This document shows, piece by piece, positions 23,664 through 31,233 of a DNA stretch of 32,107 nt. Every line of letters starts with the position of its first letter. The first letter of the stretch is position 1. Under the pieces are notes generated by a model. The model saw only the letters and a list, made by a program, of their open reading frames with translations. It did not search any database and was not told the DNA's origin. Position numbers and translations under genes: made by a program. Origin of the DNA: Bacteroidaceae bacterium (GTDB taxonomy: Bacteria > Bacteroidota > Bacteroidia > Bacteroidales > Bacteroidaceae); contig JAFQNW010000171.1 of the NCBI GenBank assembly GCA_017420875.1, positions 1-32,107 of the forward strand, read 5' to 3'.

Positions 23664-25118
23664 TTATTCGTTAGCAAAAATTTCGTTTACAACTTCTTTA
23701 TCATCAAAATGGTGTTTCACACCTTTAATATCCTGATAGTTCTCATGTCCTTTGCCTGCAATCAATATCGCATCATTGGGCTGTGCCAGCATACAAGCTG
23801 TTTTGATGGCTTCTTTGCGGTCGGCAATGCAAAGTACCTTTTTCTTGTCATCTTGGTCGAGTCCTGCCAACATATCGTTGATGATGTCTTGCGGGTCTTC
23901 AAAGCGTGGATTGTCCGAGGTGATAATCACTCTATGGCTTTGTTTGACAGCTTCTTTAGCCATGATGGGTCGCTTGCCTTTGTCGCGATTGCCACCGGCA
24001 CCTACCACTGTGATGGTTTGCCCCCGTCCATTCAATACCTCATTGATTGTTCCAAGAACATTTGCCAAGGCATCGGGGGTATGTGCGTAATCAATGATGG
24101 CACTATATCCTTTGGAAGAACGCAAGGAGTCGAATCGGCCGGATACAGGACGTAGCATGCTTAGTTTCAGTAAAACGTCTTCTGGTTTCTTGCCAAGTAT
24201 GCATGCGGCTCCATAAACAGCCAAAAGATTGGCGGCATTGAAACGTCCGACAAACTGAACGTTTACTTCTGTCTGGTTAATGTCCAGGAGCATTCCTTCA
24301 AATCCGTCTTCCAGAACCTTCCCTTTGAAGTCGCTGATGCTTCTCAAAGAATAGGTGTATACTTTAGCCTTGGTGTTCTGAGTCATAATCAACCCGTTCT
24401 TGTCATCGATATTTGTCAATGCAAAAGCCGATTTAGGAAGATTGTCGAAAAATGTCTTTTTAGCTTTCAGATAGTTTTCAACAGTAACGTGATAGTCCAA
24501 ATGGTCGCGGGTCAAATTGGTAAAGATTCCACCTGCAAAAGTCAAACCTCCGATTCGCTTTTGTGCGACTGCATGTGAACTTACTTCCATGAATACGTAT
24601 TTGCAACCCTCATTGGCCATTTGTCCCAAAAGTCTGTTCAAGGTGATAGGGTCTGGAGTGGTGTGCTCTGTGGGGATTGCTTGATCATCGATGTAATTGC
24701 ATACAGTAGAAATCAATCCCACTTTGTATCCAAAGTGTCGGAACATATTATATAATAAGGTGGCGATGGTAGTTTTGCCATTCGTTCCGGTTACGCCAAT
24801 CAATTCAAGTTTAGAAGTTGGATTCCCATAAAAAGAAGTAGCGACTTTACCTACTACATCTTCTGTATCGGCTACCTTTATATATGTGAGGTTTGTTTCT
24901 AGTTTGTCTGGGTATGTTTCGCATACGATAGCTGAAGCTCCCTTTTCTATGGCTTTATTGATATAAGCATGTCCATCTGTTTGTGTACCTTTAACTGCCA
25001 CAAAAAGATGTCCAGGCTCAATTTTACGTGAGTCGATGTTAATCCCAGAAATTTCTGTTGCTACGTCGCCTTTAATTTCGATGACGTTTATGCCATTTAA
25101 TATTTCTTCTAGCTTCAT
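23664..25118 (-). CDS. murE: UDP-MurNAc-tripeptide synthetase MurE (meso-DAP type)
   Basis: Cytoplasmic Mur ligase that adds the third amino acid of the stem peptide. 484 aa. P-loop [19 protein letters not shown], central motif [12 protein letters not shown], and C-terminal [13 protein letters not shown] are present. The SDNPRFEDP segment contains DNPR, the motif that marks meso-diaminopimelate specificity as opposed to lysine, so the wall is predicted to carry meso-DAP. It lies 11 nt after the ftsI stop codon. Confidence 0.96.
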   Translation of the reverse strand: MKLEEILNGINVIEIKGDVATEISGINIDSRKIEPGHLFVAVKGTQTDGHAYINKAIEKGASAIVCETYPDKLETNLTYIKVADTEDVVGKVATSFYGNPTSKLELIGVTGTNGKTTIATLLYNMFRHFGYKVGLISTVCNYIDDQAIPTEHTTPDPITLNRLLGQMANEGCKYVFMEVSSHAVAQKRIGGLTFAGGIFTNLTRDHLDYHVTVENYLKAKKTFFDNLPKSAFALTNIDDKNGLIMTQNTKAKVYTYSLRSISDFKGKVLEDGFEGMLLDINQTEVNVQFVGRFNAANLLAVYGAACILGKKPEDVLLKLSMLRPVSGRFDSLRSSKGYSAIIDYAHTPDALANVLGTINEVLNGRGQTITVVGAGGNRDKGKRPIMAKEAVKQSHRVIITSDNPRFEDPQDIINDMLAGLDQDDKKKVLCIADRKEAIKTACMLAQPNDAILIAGKGHENYQDIKGVKHHFDDKEVVNEIFANE

Positions 25119-25129
25119 TTGATACTTAT

Positions 25130-27259
25130 TTAATTTAATCGTAAATGAATCGTTTTTCCTTTACCTAATGTGTTCCCTGCTGGAATGCTTTGACTCTTTA
25201 CTTTGCCAATTCCGGAAATATTCACTTTCAATCCCAGGGATTCTAGTAGGTATACTGCATCTTTTGCCCCCATGCCAATAACGCTTGGAACCCGCTTGGG
25301 GTCAATATCTTTAGGATTTAATTCGATATTCTGGTTGGTGTTGTGTTTTACACTTCCCCATATCGGCTTATCCTCTTTGATGTTTTCAATGTTAGTCGTC
25401 TGAACATTAATTTCGTTTAGAATGTAGTGAGCGGCAGCCAAATTCCCGTTCTTTACATCGGGGGTCAATATGGCGGTTGAATCTTTAGCTTCTCTGAGGT
25501 CTTGTGCCAAGTGCTTGGCATAGACTCTTTCGGCTATTTCACTAAAGACGCTACCTGCCATCAAACCACCGGATGCCGGTAATCCAGGCTTTTGAATCGC
25601 TACGATGCAACTGTATTTAGGCTCTTCTGAGGGGAAGAAACCACAGAAACTAACCAAATATTGCATTGTTCCGGTTTTATAACCGCCGGCACCTTGCGAT
25701 ACCTGAGCGGTTCCGGTTTTACCCGAAACACGGAATTGCTTGGAACCTGCTTTTTTACCGAGTCCTTCGCTTACTACCTTTTCGAGGATGACTTGTATCT
25801 GTTCAATCGTTTTGGGTGAAGCAATGGCTGGATTGATTACCTCAGTCGGTATTTCTTCAATGACTTCTCCGTCTTTCACGATAGACTTTACGAACTTCGG
25901 CTTTACCATGACTCCATTGTTGGCAATTGCATTGTAGAATGTCAAGGTGTTTATAGGTGGTACCTGAGTTTCGTAACCAATTGACATCCATGCCAATGCT
26001 GTTTTCGACCAGTTGTTCTTGTTCGGCATGCGGATGTTTGGCTTCTTTGCTGCCCCCGGGATGTCCAAATTCAGAGGCGTAGCTATACCTAATTTATATA
26101 GGCCTTCAACATATTTTTCCGGATGACTATGGTAGTTTTCGTCAATAACCCTCGAAACACCGATATTTGATGAAACCATCAAAACCTTGGTGACGTCAAT
26201 GACTCCGTAACCGCCTCTATGCCAGTTGTGGTCTTTCATCGGCCGGCCGTGCATCATGTATACACCGTTCTTGGTATCAATCTCTTGGTCGGGAGTGATT
26301 TTTCCGTCTTCCAGTGCTACCATGATAGATGCGGTCTTGAAAGTAGAGCCTGGCTCCATCATATCCGAAACGGCATTGTTGCGAATTTCACGATAGATAC
26401 CGTCATTGCATTTGGTCATGTTGACGATAGCCTTAATTTCACCCGTTTTGACTTCCATCAAAACGGCAACACCTACATTGCCATTAATTTCTTTAAGTTT
26501 GTCTACCAAAGCTTTTTCAGCAATGTCTTGCATGCTGACGTCAATGGTGGTGATGATGTCGCATCCGTCTACAGGGGGAATGTCGACGATGTTCAGGTAT
26601 TTGTTCATCACTTTTTGGCGATGAGTGATGCCATCTTTCCCCCTTAGGATAGAGTCATATTGAAGTTCCAACCCGTTCTTGGCACCTAGCGTCATGTCCG
26701 AGTACATGTCGCCTAATGTACGCATGGCCAATGAACCAAAAGGTTTCTTCCGTTGGTTGAAAGCTTGTTCGTGGAAACCTCCGCGGTATTTGCTTAAATT
26801 AAATACGGGCAATCGTTTGGCTTCCTTGTATTGGATGTATGAAATACGTTTGGGGTATAACAAATAATTTTGACTGCCCTTCTTTCTTCCTTTTAGGATA
26901 TGTGATTTGAATTCAGATTTGCTTTTGTCAGGAAATATCTGGTGAAGCCCATCACAGATTGAATCCAAATAAAGCATGAGTAACGAGTCTTTTTCTATAC
27001 CACCGGCTTTGAAGTCCATGTAGATTTTGTATTCGGGCAAACTGCTGGCCATAAGTTGTCCGTCGGCAGAGATAATGTTTCCTCGAGTAGGTCGGACGGT
27101 GACATTTTCCTTGACGAATCTGTTGGCTACATCGTTCCAATATTGTCTTTCTGCAAACATGATGATACCCGCCTTGAAGATGATGGCAATACCTATCAAC
27201 ACCATTACTAGAATGATGAAGGAATAGCGGATCATTATTTTCTTATGTATAGGTGTCAT
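25130..27259 (-). CDS. ftsI: Septal transpeptidase FtsI (class B PBP) with PASTA domain
   Basis: Class B penicillin-binding protein that cross-links septal peptidoglycan and pairs with FtsW. 709 aa. A short cytoplasmic tail and one membrane segment (about 11-33) lead to a pedestal domain with the [13 protein letters not shown] motif (56-67). The transpeptidase domain has active-site S305 in [11 protein letters not shown] at 363-365, and KTGTAQ at 514-519. A single C-terminal PASTA domain (about 650-709, [20 protein letters not shown]) is present, unlike in E. coli FtsI. It lies between ftsL (3 nt) and murE (11 nt). Confidence 0.95.
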   Translation of the reverse strand: MTPIHKKIMIRYSFIILVMVLIGIAIIFKAGIIMFAERQYWNDVANRFVKENVTVRPTRGNIISADGQLMASSLPEYKIYMDFKAGGIEKDSLLMLYLDSICDGLHQIFPDKSKSEFKSHILKGRKKGSQNYLLYPKRISYIQYKEAKRLPVFNLSKYRGGFHEQAFNQRKKPFGSLAMRTLGDMYSDMTLGAKNGLELQYDSILRGKDGITHRQKVMNKYLNIVDIPPVDGCDIITTIDVSMQDIAEKALVDKLKEINGNVGVAVLMEVKTGEIKAIVNMTKCNDGIYREIRNNAVSDMMEPGSTFKTASIMVALEDGKITPDQEIDTKNGVYMMHGRPMKDHNWHRGGYGVIDVTKVLMVSSNIGVSRVIDENYHSHPEKYVEGLYKLGIATPLNLDIPGAAKKPNIRMPNKNNWSKTALAWMSIGYETQVPPINTLTFYNAIANNGVMVKPKFVKSIVKDGEVIEEIPTEVINPAIASPKTIEQIQVILEKVVSEGLGKKAGSKQFRVSGKTGTAQVSQGAGGYKTGTMQYLVSFCGFFPSEEPKYSCIVAIQKPGLPASGGLMAGSVFSEIAERVYAKHLAQDLREAKDSTAILTPDVKNGNLAAAHYILNEINVQTTNIENIKEDKPIWGSVKHNTNQNIELNPKDIDPKRVPSVIGMGAKDAVYLLESLGLKVNISGIGKVKSQSIPAGNTLGKGKTIHLRLN

Positions 27260-27262
27260 ATG

Positions 27263-27631
27263 TTAGTCTCGTTGAATAAGGTATGGTCGGCTTGTTGCTG
27301 TTTCTAAATGGCTTTCTTCAGTTGAAATGTATTCTTCGATGCGTGATTGTCTGCTCTTCTCCATTAACTCAGAAGATCGAGTCAATGCATCGTATTTAAT
27401 GTCAATCAGCTCTTTCTTTAAACGGTCTATCTCAATCAGTTCCTGTTGGCTTGTATAGCGGTTGTCTATATAAAGTATGGTCAAAACCATGACAAGAATT
27501 AGTAGAGTAGTTTGTCTCTTGAAGAAATCATTGGCAAGAATGTCGCCACCCAAAATGCTCCGTATGGACATGTGTTTACCCGAAGATTTCTCTTTTTTCC
27601 TTTTGGCGTTATGTGTATCCTGTTCTTTCAT
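27263..27631 (-). CDS. ftsL: FtsL-like divisome protein
   Basis: Small bitopic protein, 122 aa: a basic cytoplasmic N-terminus, one membrane segment (about 41-56, TTLLILVMVLTILYID), then a periplasmic coiled coil (about 61-100) with regular leucine and isoleucine spacing. It lies exactly where ftsL does in dcw clusters, between rsmH and ftsI (3 nt gap). FtsL sequences diverge strongly, so topology and position carry the call. A later start at M21 (MSIRSILGG) is possible. Confidence 0.82.
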   Translation of the reverse strand: MKEQDTHNAKRKKEKSSGKHMSIRSILGGDILANDFFKRQTTLLILVMVLTILYIDNRYTSQQELIEIDRLKKELIDIKYDALTRSSELMEKSRQSRIEEYISTEESHLETATSRPYLIQRD

Positions 27632-27636
27632 AAGAG

Positions 27637-28551
27637 TTATTTTTTTTCGGCGATTCTAAGTTTGGCACTTCTTGATCTTGGGTTTCTGTTTATTTCTTCG
27701 TTGCTAGGAACGATGACTTTATTGTTAATCATGCGGAAAGGTGTTTGTACGTTTCCGAAGAAATCCTGATGGACTTTTCCTTCTACGTTCCCGGTTTTCA
27801 TCATGTTCTTTACCATCCGGTCTTCCAAAGAATGATAAGTGATGATGACCAACCGTCCGCCTGGTCTTAAAGCCTCTGTTGCAGCATAGAGCATTTCTTT
27901 CAAAGCTTCCATTTCTTGGTTGACTTCGATACGTAGTGCTTGAAAAACTTTGGCCAACTCTTTTTTTTCTCGCTCTCTACCGAACATTGGCTTGACAATG
28001 TCTAGAAAGTCGCCGATAGTTTGGATGGCTTTGTTGCTTCTGGCTTTGGCGATTGCCGTGGCTAGCTTCCTGCTGTTCTTCAACTCCCCGTAGAGGTAGA
28101 AGATATCAGCCAAACGTTCTTCGTCGTAAGTGTTGACGATGTCGGCTGCTGTTTGTCCGGCACGTTTGTTCATTCGCATATCCAATTTCCCGTCAAAGCG
28201 GAAAGAAAACCCTCTCTCAGAATCGTCAAAATGATGCGAAGAAACGCCTAAGTCAGCTAAAATTCCATCCACTTGCTCCACCCCATAATAGCGGAGAAAG
28301 TTCGGAAGATAACGGAAGTTACTTCTGACAAAGGTGAAACGGTCGTCGTTGACGATGTTCTTTTCCGCATCCTCGTCTTGGTCGAAACTGTATAGATGTA
28401 TACTTTCGTCTCCACGGCGGAGTATTTCCTTTGAGTGCCCGCCTCCACCGAATGTCATGTCGGCGTAGATGCCTTGAGGTTGGAGATTCATGCCTTCAAT
28501 ACTCTCTTCCAAAAGTACGGGAACGTGGTATGTCTGTATTGTTTCGCTCAT
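27637..28551 (-). CDS. rsmH: 16S rRNA m4C1402 N4-methyltransferase
   Basis: RsmH (MraW) methylates N4 of cytidine 1402 in 16S rRNA near the P site using S-adenosylmethionine. 304 aa, normal length. Family signatures are YHVPVLLEESIEGM, MTFGGGGHSKEILRR (cofactor loop), ADLGVSSHHFDDSERGFSFR, LDMRMNKRAGQTAADIVN and RPGGRLVIITYHSLEDRMVKN. The start overlaps the mraZ stop as ATGA (28551-28548), the usual coupled pair at the head of dcw clusters. Confidence 0.96.
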   Translation of the reverse strand: MSETIQTYHVPVLLEESIEGMNLQPQGIYADMTFGGGGHSKEILRRGDESIHLYSFDQDEDAEKNIVNDDRFTFVRSNFRYLPNFLRYYGVEQVDGILADLGVSSHHFDDSERGFSFRFDGKLDMRMNKRAGQTAADIVNTYDEERLADIFYLYGELKNSRKLATAIAKARSNKAIQTIGDFLDIVKPMFGREREKKELAKVFQALRIEVNQEMEALKEMLYAATEALRPGGRLVIITYHSLEDRMVKNMMKTGNVEGKVHQDFFGNVQTPFRMINNKVIVPSNEEINRNPRSRSAKLRIAEKK

Positions 28552-29009
28552 TCGTTATCTGTTATACGGGTTTTCATTATGGTTTCAAGCTCTTTGCCGA
28601 AAAGTTCAGCATCCATGAATGGAGTATCAGCGGTTTCTTTCGACCAGATTTCAATGGTGTCGTCCATGCCAATGAAACGTACTTCTTGGTCAATTTTCGC
28701 TAGTTTCAGATAGCGTTTGGGTATCAGGAAACGTCCGTTGCTATCTAATGTGATGATTTCTACGTCGGACACAAATTGGCGGAAGACCATCTGATGCTTG
28801 GGGTCCCACCGGTTGAGGCGGTTGCGTAATTCATTCATTTGTTCGTTCCAAGAACTTTCCGGGTAGAGCACCAAACAATCTTGGTAGGTGTCTTTTCTCA
28901 TGATTAGGCATTCCTCGGCAGCTGCTTGTAGCTGCTTGCGGAAAATGGCGGGCAGAAATACCCTTCCCTTGGTGTCTGTCTTTGCATTACTATTGCCTAA
29001 AAATCTCAT
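28548..29009 (-). CDS. mraZ: Transcriptional regulator MraZ
   Basis: DNA-binding protein that sits first in the dcw cluster and in other bacteria represses or modulates its own promoter by binding TGGGN direct repeats as a ring oligomer. 153 aa with two SpoVT/AbrB-like halves, each marked by a D-x-x-x-R motif: DTKGRVFLPAIFRKQL (near 12) and DSNGRFLIPKRYLK (middle). Matching repeats lie 33-59 nt upstream (29042-29068), supporting autoregulation here. Confidence 0.95.
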   Translation of the reverse strand: MRFLGNSNAKTDTKGRVFLPAIFRKQLQAAAEECLIMRKDTYQDCLVLYPESSWNEQMNELRNRLNRWDPKHQMVFRQFVSDVEIITLDSNGRFLIPKRYLKLAKIDQEVRFIGMDDTIEIWSKETADTPFMDAELFGKELETIMKTRITDNE

Positions 29010-29041
29010 GATATACCTTAATTTATTATTTAGTGCGTAAA

Positions 29042-29068
29042 ATTACACAATTCCCCACAATTCCCCAC
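29042..29068 (-). promoter_or_regulatory. MraZ operator, 10-bp-phased GTGGGG repeats
   Basis: The minus strand reads GTGGGGAATT, GTGGGGAATT, then GTGTAATTTT in tandem, with the GTG of each unit at 29068, 29058 and 29048. Two units match the TGGGN box of known MraZ operators perfectly, at the same 10-bp spacing; the third keeps only GTG. An A/T-rich TAATTTTA (29045-29038) overlapping the third unit is a plausible -7 element, so MraZ binding could block RNA polymerase. Family behaviour is known, but binding here is inferred. Confidence 0.75.
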
Positions 29069-29099
29069 TATATTTAAGCGAAAATATTTTGATAAGTTT

Positions 29100-29114
29100 T
29101 CAACAGGTTGTTGA
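29100..29114. other. Short dyad TCAACA-N3-TGTTGA
   Basis: A perfect 6-bp inverted repeat with a 3-bp centre in the divergent region between mraZ and the acyltransferase gene. It could be an operator, but no regulator is recognised. The flanks resemble DnaA boxes with one mismatch each (TTTTCAACA and, inverted, TTATCAACA). Confidence 0.35.
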
Positions 29115-29256
29115 TAATTACTTTTATTGCACACAATAGGGGTAAAGTGAGCAAAAATAAAGTGCGGACTGAAAAATCTGTTCAGAAAGTTCTGCTTTTT
29201 TGGGGGAGTGCTGCATTTTTTTTCAGGAATTTTTCCTAGATAATGAAAGATAAGTT

Positions 29257-29264
29257 TACCTTTG
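29257..29264 (+). promoter_or_regulatory. Promoter -7 element for the acyltransferase operon
   Basis: TACCTTTG is an exact TAnnTTTG match. It ends 1 nt before an ATG at 29266, so a transcript from it would begin downstream of that codon. No good TTTG lies 19-21 nt upstream, only a T-rich stretch beside a small AGGAA/TTCCT dyad at 29225-29237. Confidence 0.4.
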
Positions 29265-29283
29265 CATGGAAAAGTTTAGTAAA

Positions 29284-30117
29284 ATGGCAGACGATTCATT
29301 TTTTTTAATCGACATAGAAAAGATACTTCGGGAAAAGACGGGAGATAAATTCAAGTATATTCCTCGTTTTGTTATCTCATATTTGAAGCGTATTGTACAT
29401 CAAGACGAGTTGAATGTTTTCTTGCGTGAATCAAAAGGGAAGGTCGGAGTTGAATTTCTGGAAGCATGCATGGAATTTTTGGATGCCAAGGTGGAGATTA
29501 AGGGATTGGAAAATCTTCCGGCCGATGGACGTTGTACGTTTGTGTCCAATCATCCGTTAGGTGGGCAAGATGGAGTTGCATTGGGGTATATTCTAGGCAA
29601 GCATTACGATGGTAATGTCAGATATCTGGTCAATGACCTATTGATGAACCTTCATGGATTGGCTCCTTTGTGTATCCCGATTAACAAGACGGGTTCTCAA
29701 TCGAGGGATTTCCCTAGGATGGTAGAGGCCGGATTTAAATCGGATAATCACATCATTATGTTCCCGGCTGGATTGTGTTCCCGTCGCCAACAGGGAGTGA
29801 TTAAAGACTTGGAGTGGAAGAAGACGTTTGTCGTAAAAAGTGTTGAAACTCAGCGCGATGTGGTTCCTTTGCACTTTGAAGGACGCAACTCGGACTTCTT
29901 TTATAACTTGGCCAACATCTGTAAGTCCCTGGGACTTAAGATAAACATTGCCATGATGTATTTGGCTGATGAAATGCTCAAGAACCGACATAAAACATTT
30001 ACGTTGACAATCGGCAAGCCGATTCCTTGGCAGACTTTTGATAAGTCGAAGACACCTTCCCAATGGGCACAGTTTGTGAAGGATGTCGTTTATAAACTTA
30101 ATCAGATAAAAGAGTAA
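29284..30117 (+). CDS. glsA: Lyso-glycine-lipid O-acyltransferase, GlsA-like (PlsC family)
   Basis: Predicted O-acyltransferase that adds the second acyl chain to an N-acylated amino acid lipid (glycine or ornithine lipid). 277 aa from the ATG at 29284 (MADDSFFLIDIEKILREK). The upstream ATG at 29266 would give 283 aa but abuts the -7 element. The PlsC-type motif is SNHPLGGQDG (catalytic His and Asp), with later block FPAGLCSRR. No signal peptide or clear membrane segment. The partner N-acyltransferase follows 7 nt downstream. The pair corresponds in kind to glsA/glsB of Bacteroides thetaiotaomicron. Substrate is inferred from the pair. Confidence 0.78.
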   Translation: MADDSFFLIDIEKILREKTGDKFKYIPRFVISYLKRIVHQDELNVFLRESKGKVGVEFLEACMEFLDAKVEIKGLENLPADGRCTFVSNHPLGGQDGVALGYILGKHYDGNVRYLVNDLLMNLHGLAPLCIPINKTGSQSRDFPRMVEAGFKSDNHIIMFPAGLCSRRQQGVIKDLEWKKTFVVKSVETQRDVVPLHFEGRNSDFFYNLANICKSLGLKINIAMMYLADEMLKNRHKTFTLTIGKPIPWQTFDKSKTPSQWAQFVKDVVYKLNQIKE

Positions 30118-30124
30118 CAGATAT

Positions 30125-31114
30125 ATGGAAGAAATTATTTCGCCAATCAGTAAGGAGGTTCTTAAGTCGGAATTGACGCAAGAAAGGCGGTTAAGGTTTA
30201 CCAATAAAAGCCATAACGAAATTTATGTTATAACGGCTCACAATGCTCCCAATGTGATGTTGGAGATTGGTCGGTTACGCGAAATCGCTTTTCGTGCAGC
30301 GGGTGGTGGAACTGGCAAGTCCGTAGATATTGACGAGTATGATACAATGCCCAATCCTTACAAGCAGTTGGTGGTATGGAATCCTGAAGCGGAAGAAATA
30401 TTAGGAGGCTATCGTTATCTCCTCGGAAACGAAGTGGAGTTTGATGAACATGGTAAGCCGGTTTTGGCTACAGCTCACATGTTCGACTTCTCCGAAAAAT
30501 TCTTGAAAGAGTATCTTCCTTACACGGTTGAGTTGGGACGTTCATTTGTGACGTTGGAATACCAATCCAGTCGGGCTGGTGCAAAAGGCTTGTTTGCATT
30601 GGACAATCTTTGGGATGGATTGGGGGCACTGACCGTCATCAAGCCCAACGTGAAATACTTTTTCGGTAAAATGACCATGTATCCTAGCTATCATCGTCAG
30701 GGACGCGACATGATTCTTTACTTCTTGCATAAGCATTTTGCGGACAAGGACAAGCTGATAACTCCGATGAAACCGTTGGAATTGGAATCCGACCCTGCTA
30801 TGTTGGAAGCTTTGTTCAGTTGTGATTCGTTTAAGGATGATTATCGCATTCTTAATTCCGAAGTACGTAAGTTGGGATACAACATTCCTCCGCTGGTGAA
30901 TGCCCATATGGGCTTGTCGCCTACGATGCGAATGTTTGGTACCGGCATCAATTATGGTTTTGGCGATGTGGAAGAAACCGGAATCTTGATAGCTGTTGAT
31001 GAAATCTTGGCTGAGAAGCGTGTGCGACACATTGAATCGTTTGTGGAGCAAAATCCTGAAGTCCTTAAGATTACTTCCGGTGCAAATCCGGTTTTGTCCA
31101 AGTGTGAATTTTGA
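30125..31114 (+). CDS. glsB: Acyl-ACP:glycine N-acyltransferase, GlsB-like (OlsB/hemolysin family)
   Basis: Predicted N-acyltransferase that attaches a 3-hydroxy fatty acid to the amino group of glycine (or ornithine), the first step of amino-lipid synthesis. 329 aa. The GNAT-like fold covers about 30-220, with RLREIAFRAAGGGTGKSVDID near the start and YTVELGRSFVTLEYQSSRAG in the core, both typical of the hemolysin/OlsB acetyltransferase family (Acetyltransf_5). The C-terminal extension of about 100 residues contains NIPPLVNAHMGLSPTMRMFG. It follows glsA by 7 nt and ends at the 27-bp hairpin. Confidence 0.8.
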   Translation: MEEIISPISKEVLKSELTQERRLRFTNKSHNEIYVITAHNAPNVMLEIGRLREIAFRAAGGGTGKSVDIDEYDTMPNPYKQLVVWNPEAEEILGGYRYLLGNEVEFDEHGKPVLATAHMFDFSEKFLKEYLPYTVELGRSFVTLEYQSSRAGAKGLFALDNLWDGLGALTVIKPNVKYFFGKMTMYPSYHRQGRDMILYFLHKHFADKDKLITPMKPLELESDPAMLEALFSCDSFKDDYRILNSEVRKLGYNIPPLVNAHMGLSPTMRMFGTGINYGFGDVEETGILIAVDEILAEKRVRHIESFVEQNPEVLKITSGANPVLSKCEF

Positions 31115-31138
31115 TTGTTGAAACATACAAGTCTCACG

Positions 31139-31198
31139 ACGTTTTCAAAAAACGCCAGCACGTTTGACCTTAAACGTGCTGGCGTTTTTTGAAAACGT
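31139..31198. terminator. Perfect 27-bp hairpin, probable bidirectional terminator
   Basis: Arm 31139-31165 (ACGTTTTCAAAAAACGCC start) is perfectly complementary to 31172-31198 around a 6-nt loop GACCTT. T runs lie inside both arms, so either strand could form a terminator. It sits between the convergent glsB and dGTPase genes, 25 and 36 nt from their stop codons. Its core AAACGTGCTGGCGTTTT nearly matches one in the hairpin at 102-165, so it may also belong to a repeat family. Confidence 0.8.
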
Positions 31199-31233
31199 GC
31201 TCGCGTATATGCTTTTTGCCTTCGTCCCTTTAT

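Noticed and set aside
29085..29125. Replication-origin-like site from two DnaA-box-like 9-mers
   Set aside because: Only two imperfect boxes, no AT-rich unwinding array and no dnaA or other origin genes nearby. Kept only as a low-confidence dyad.
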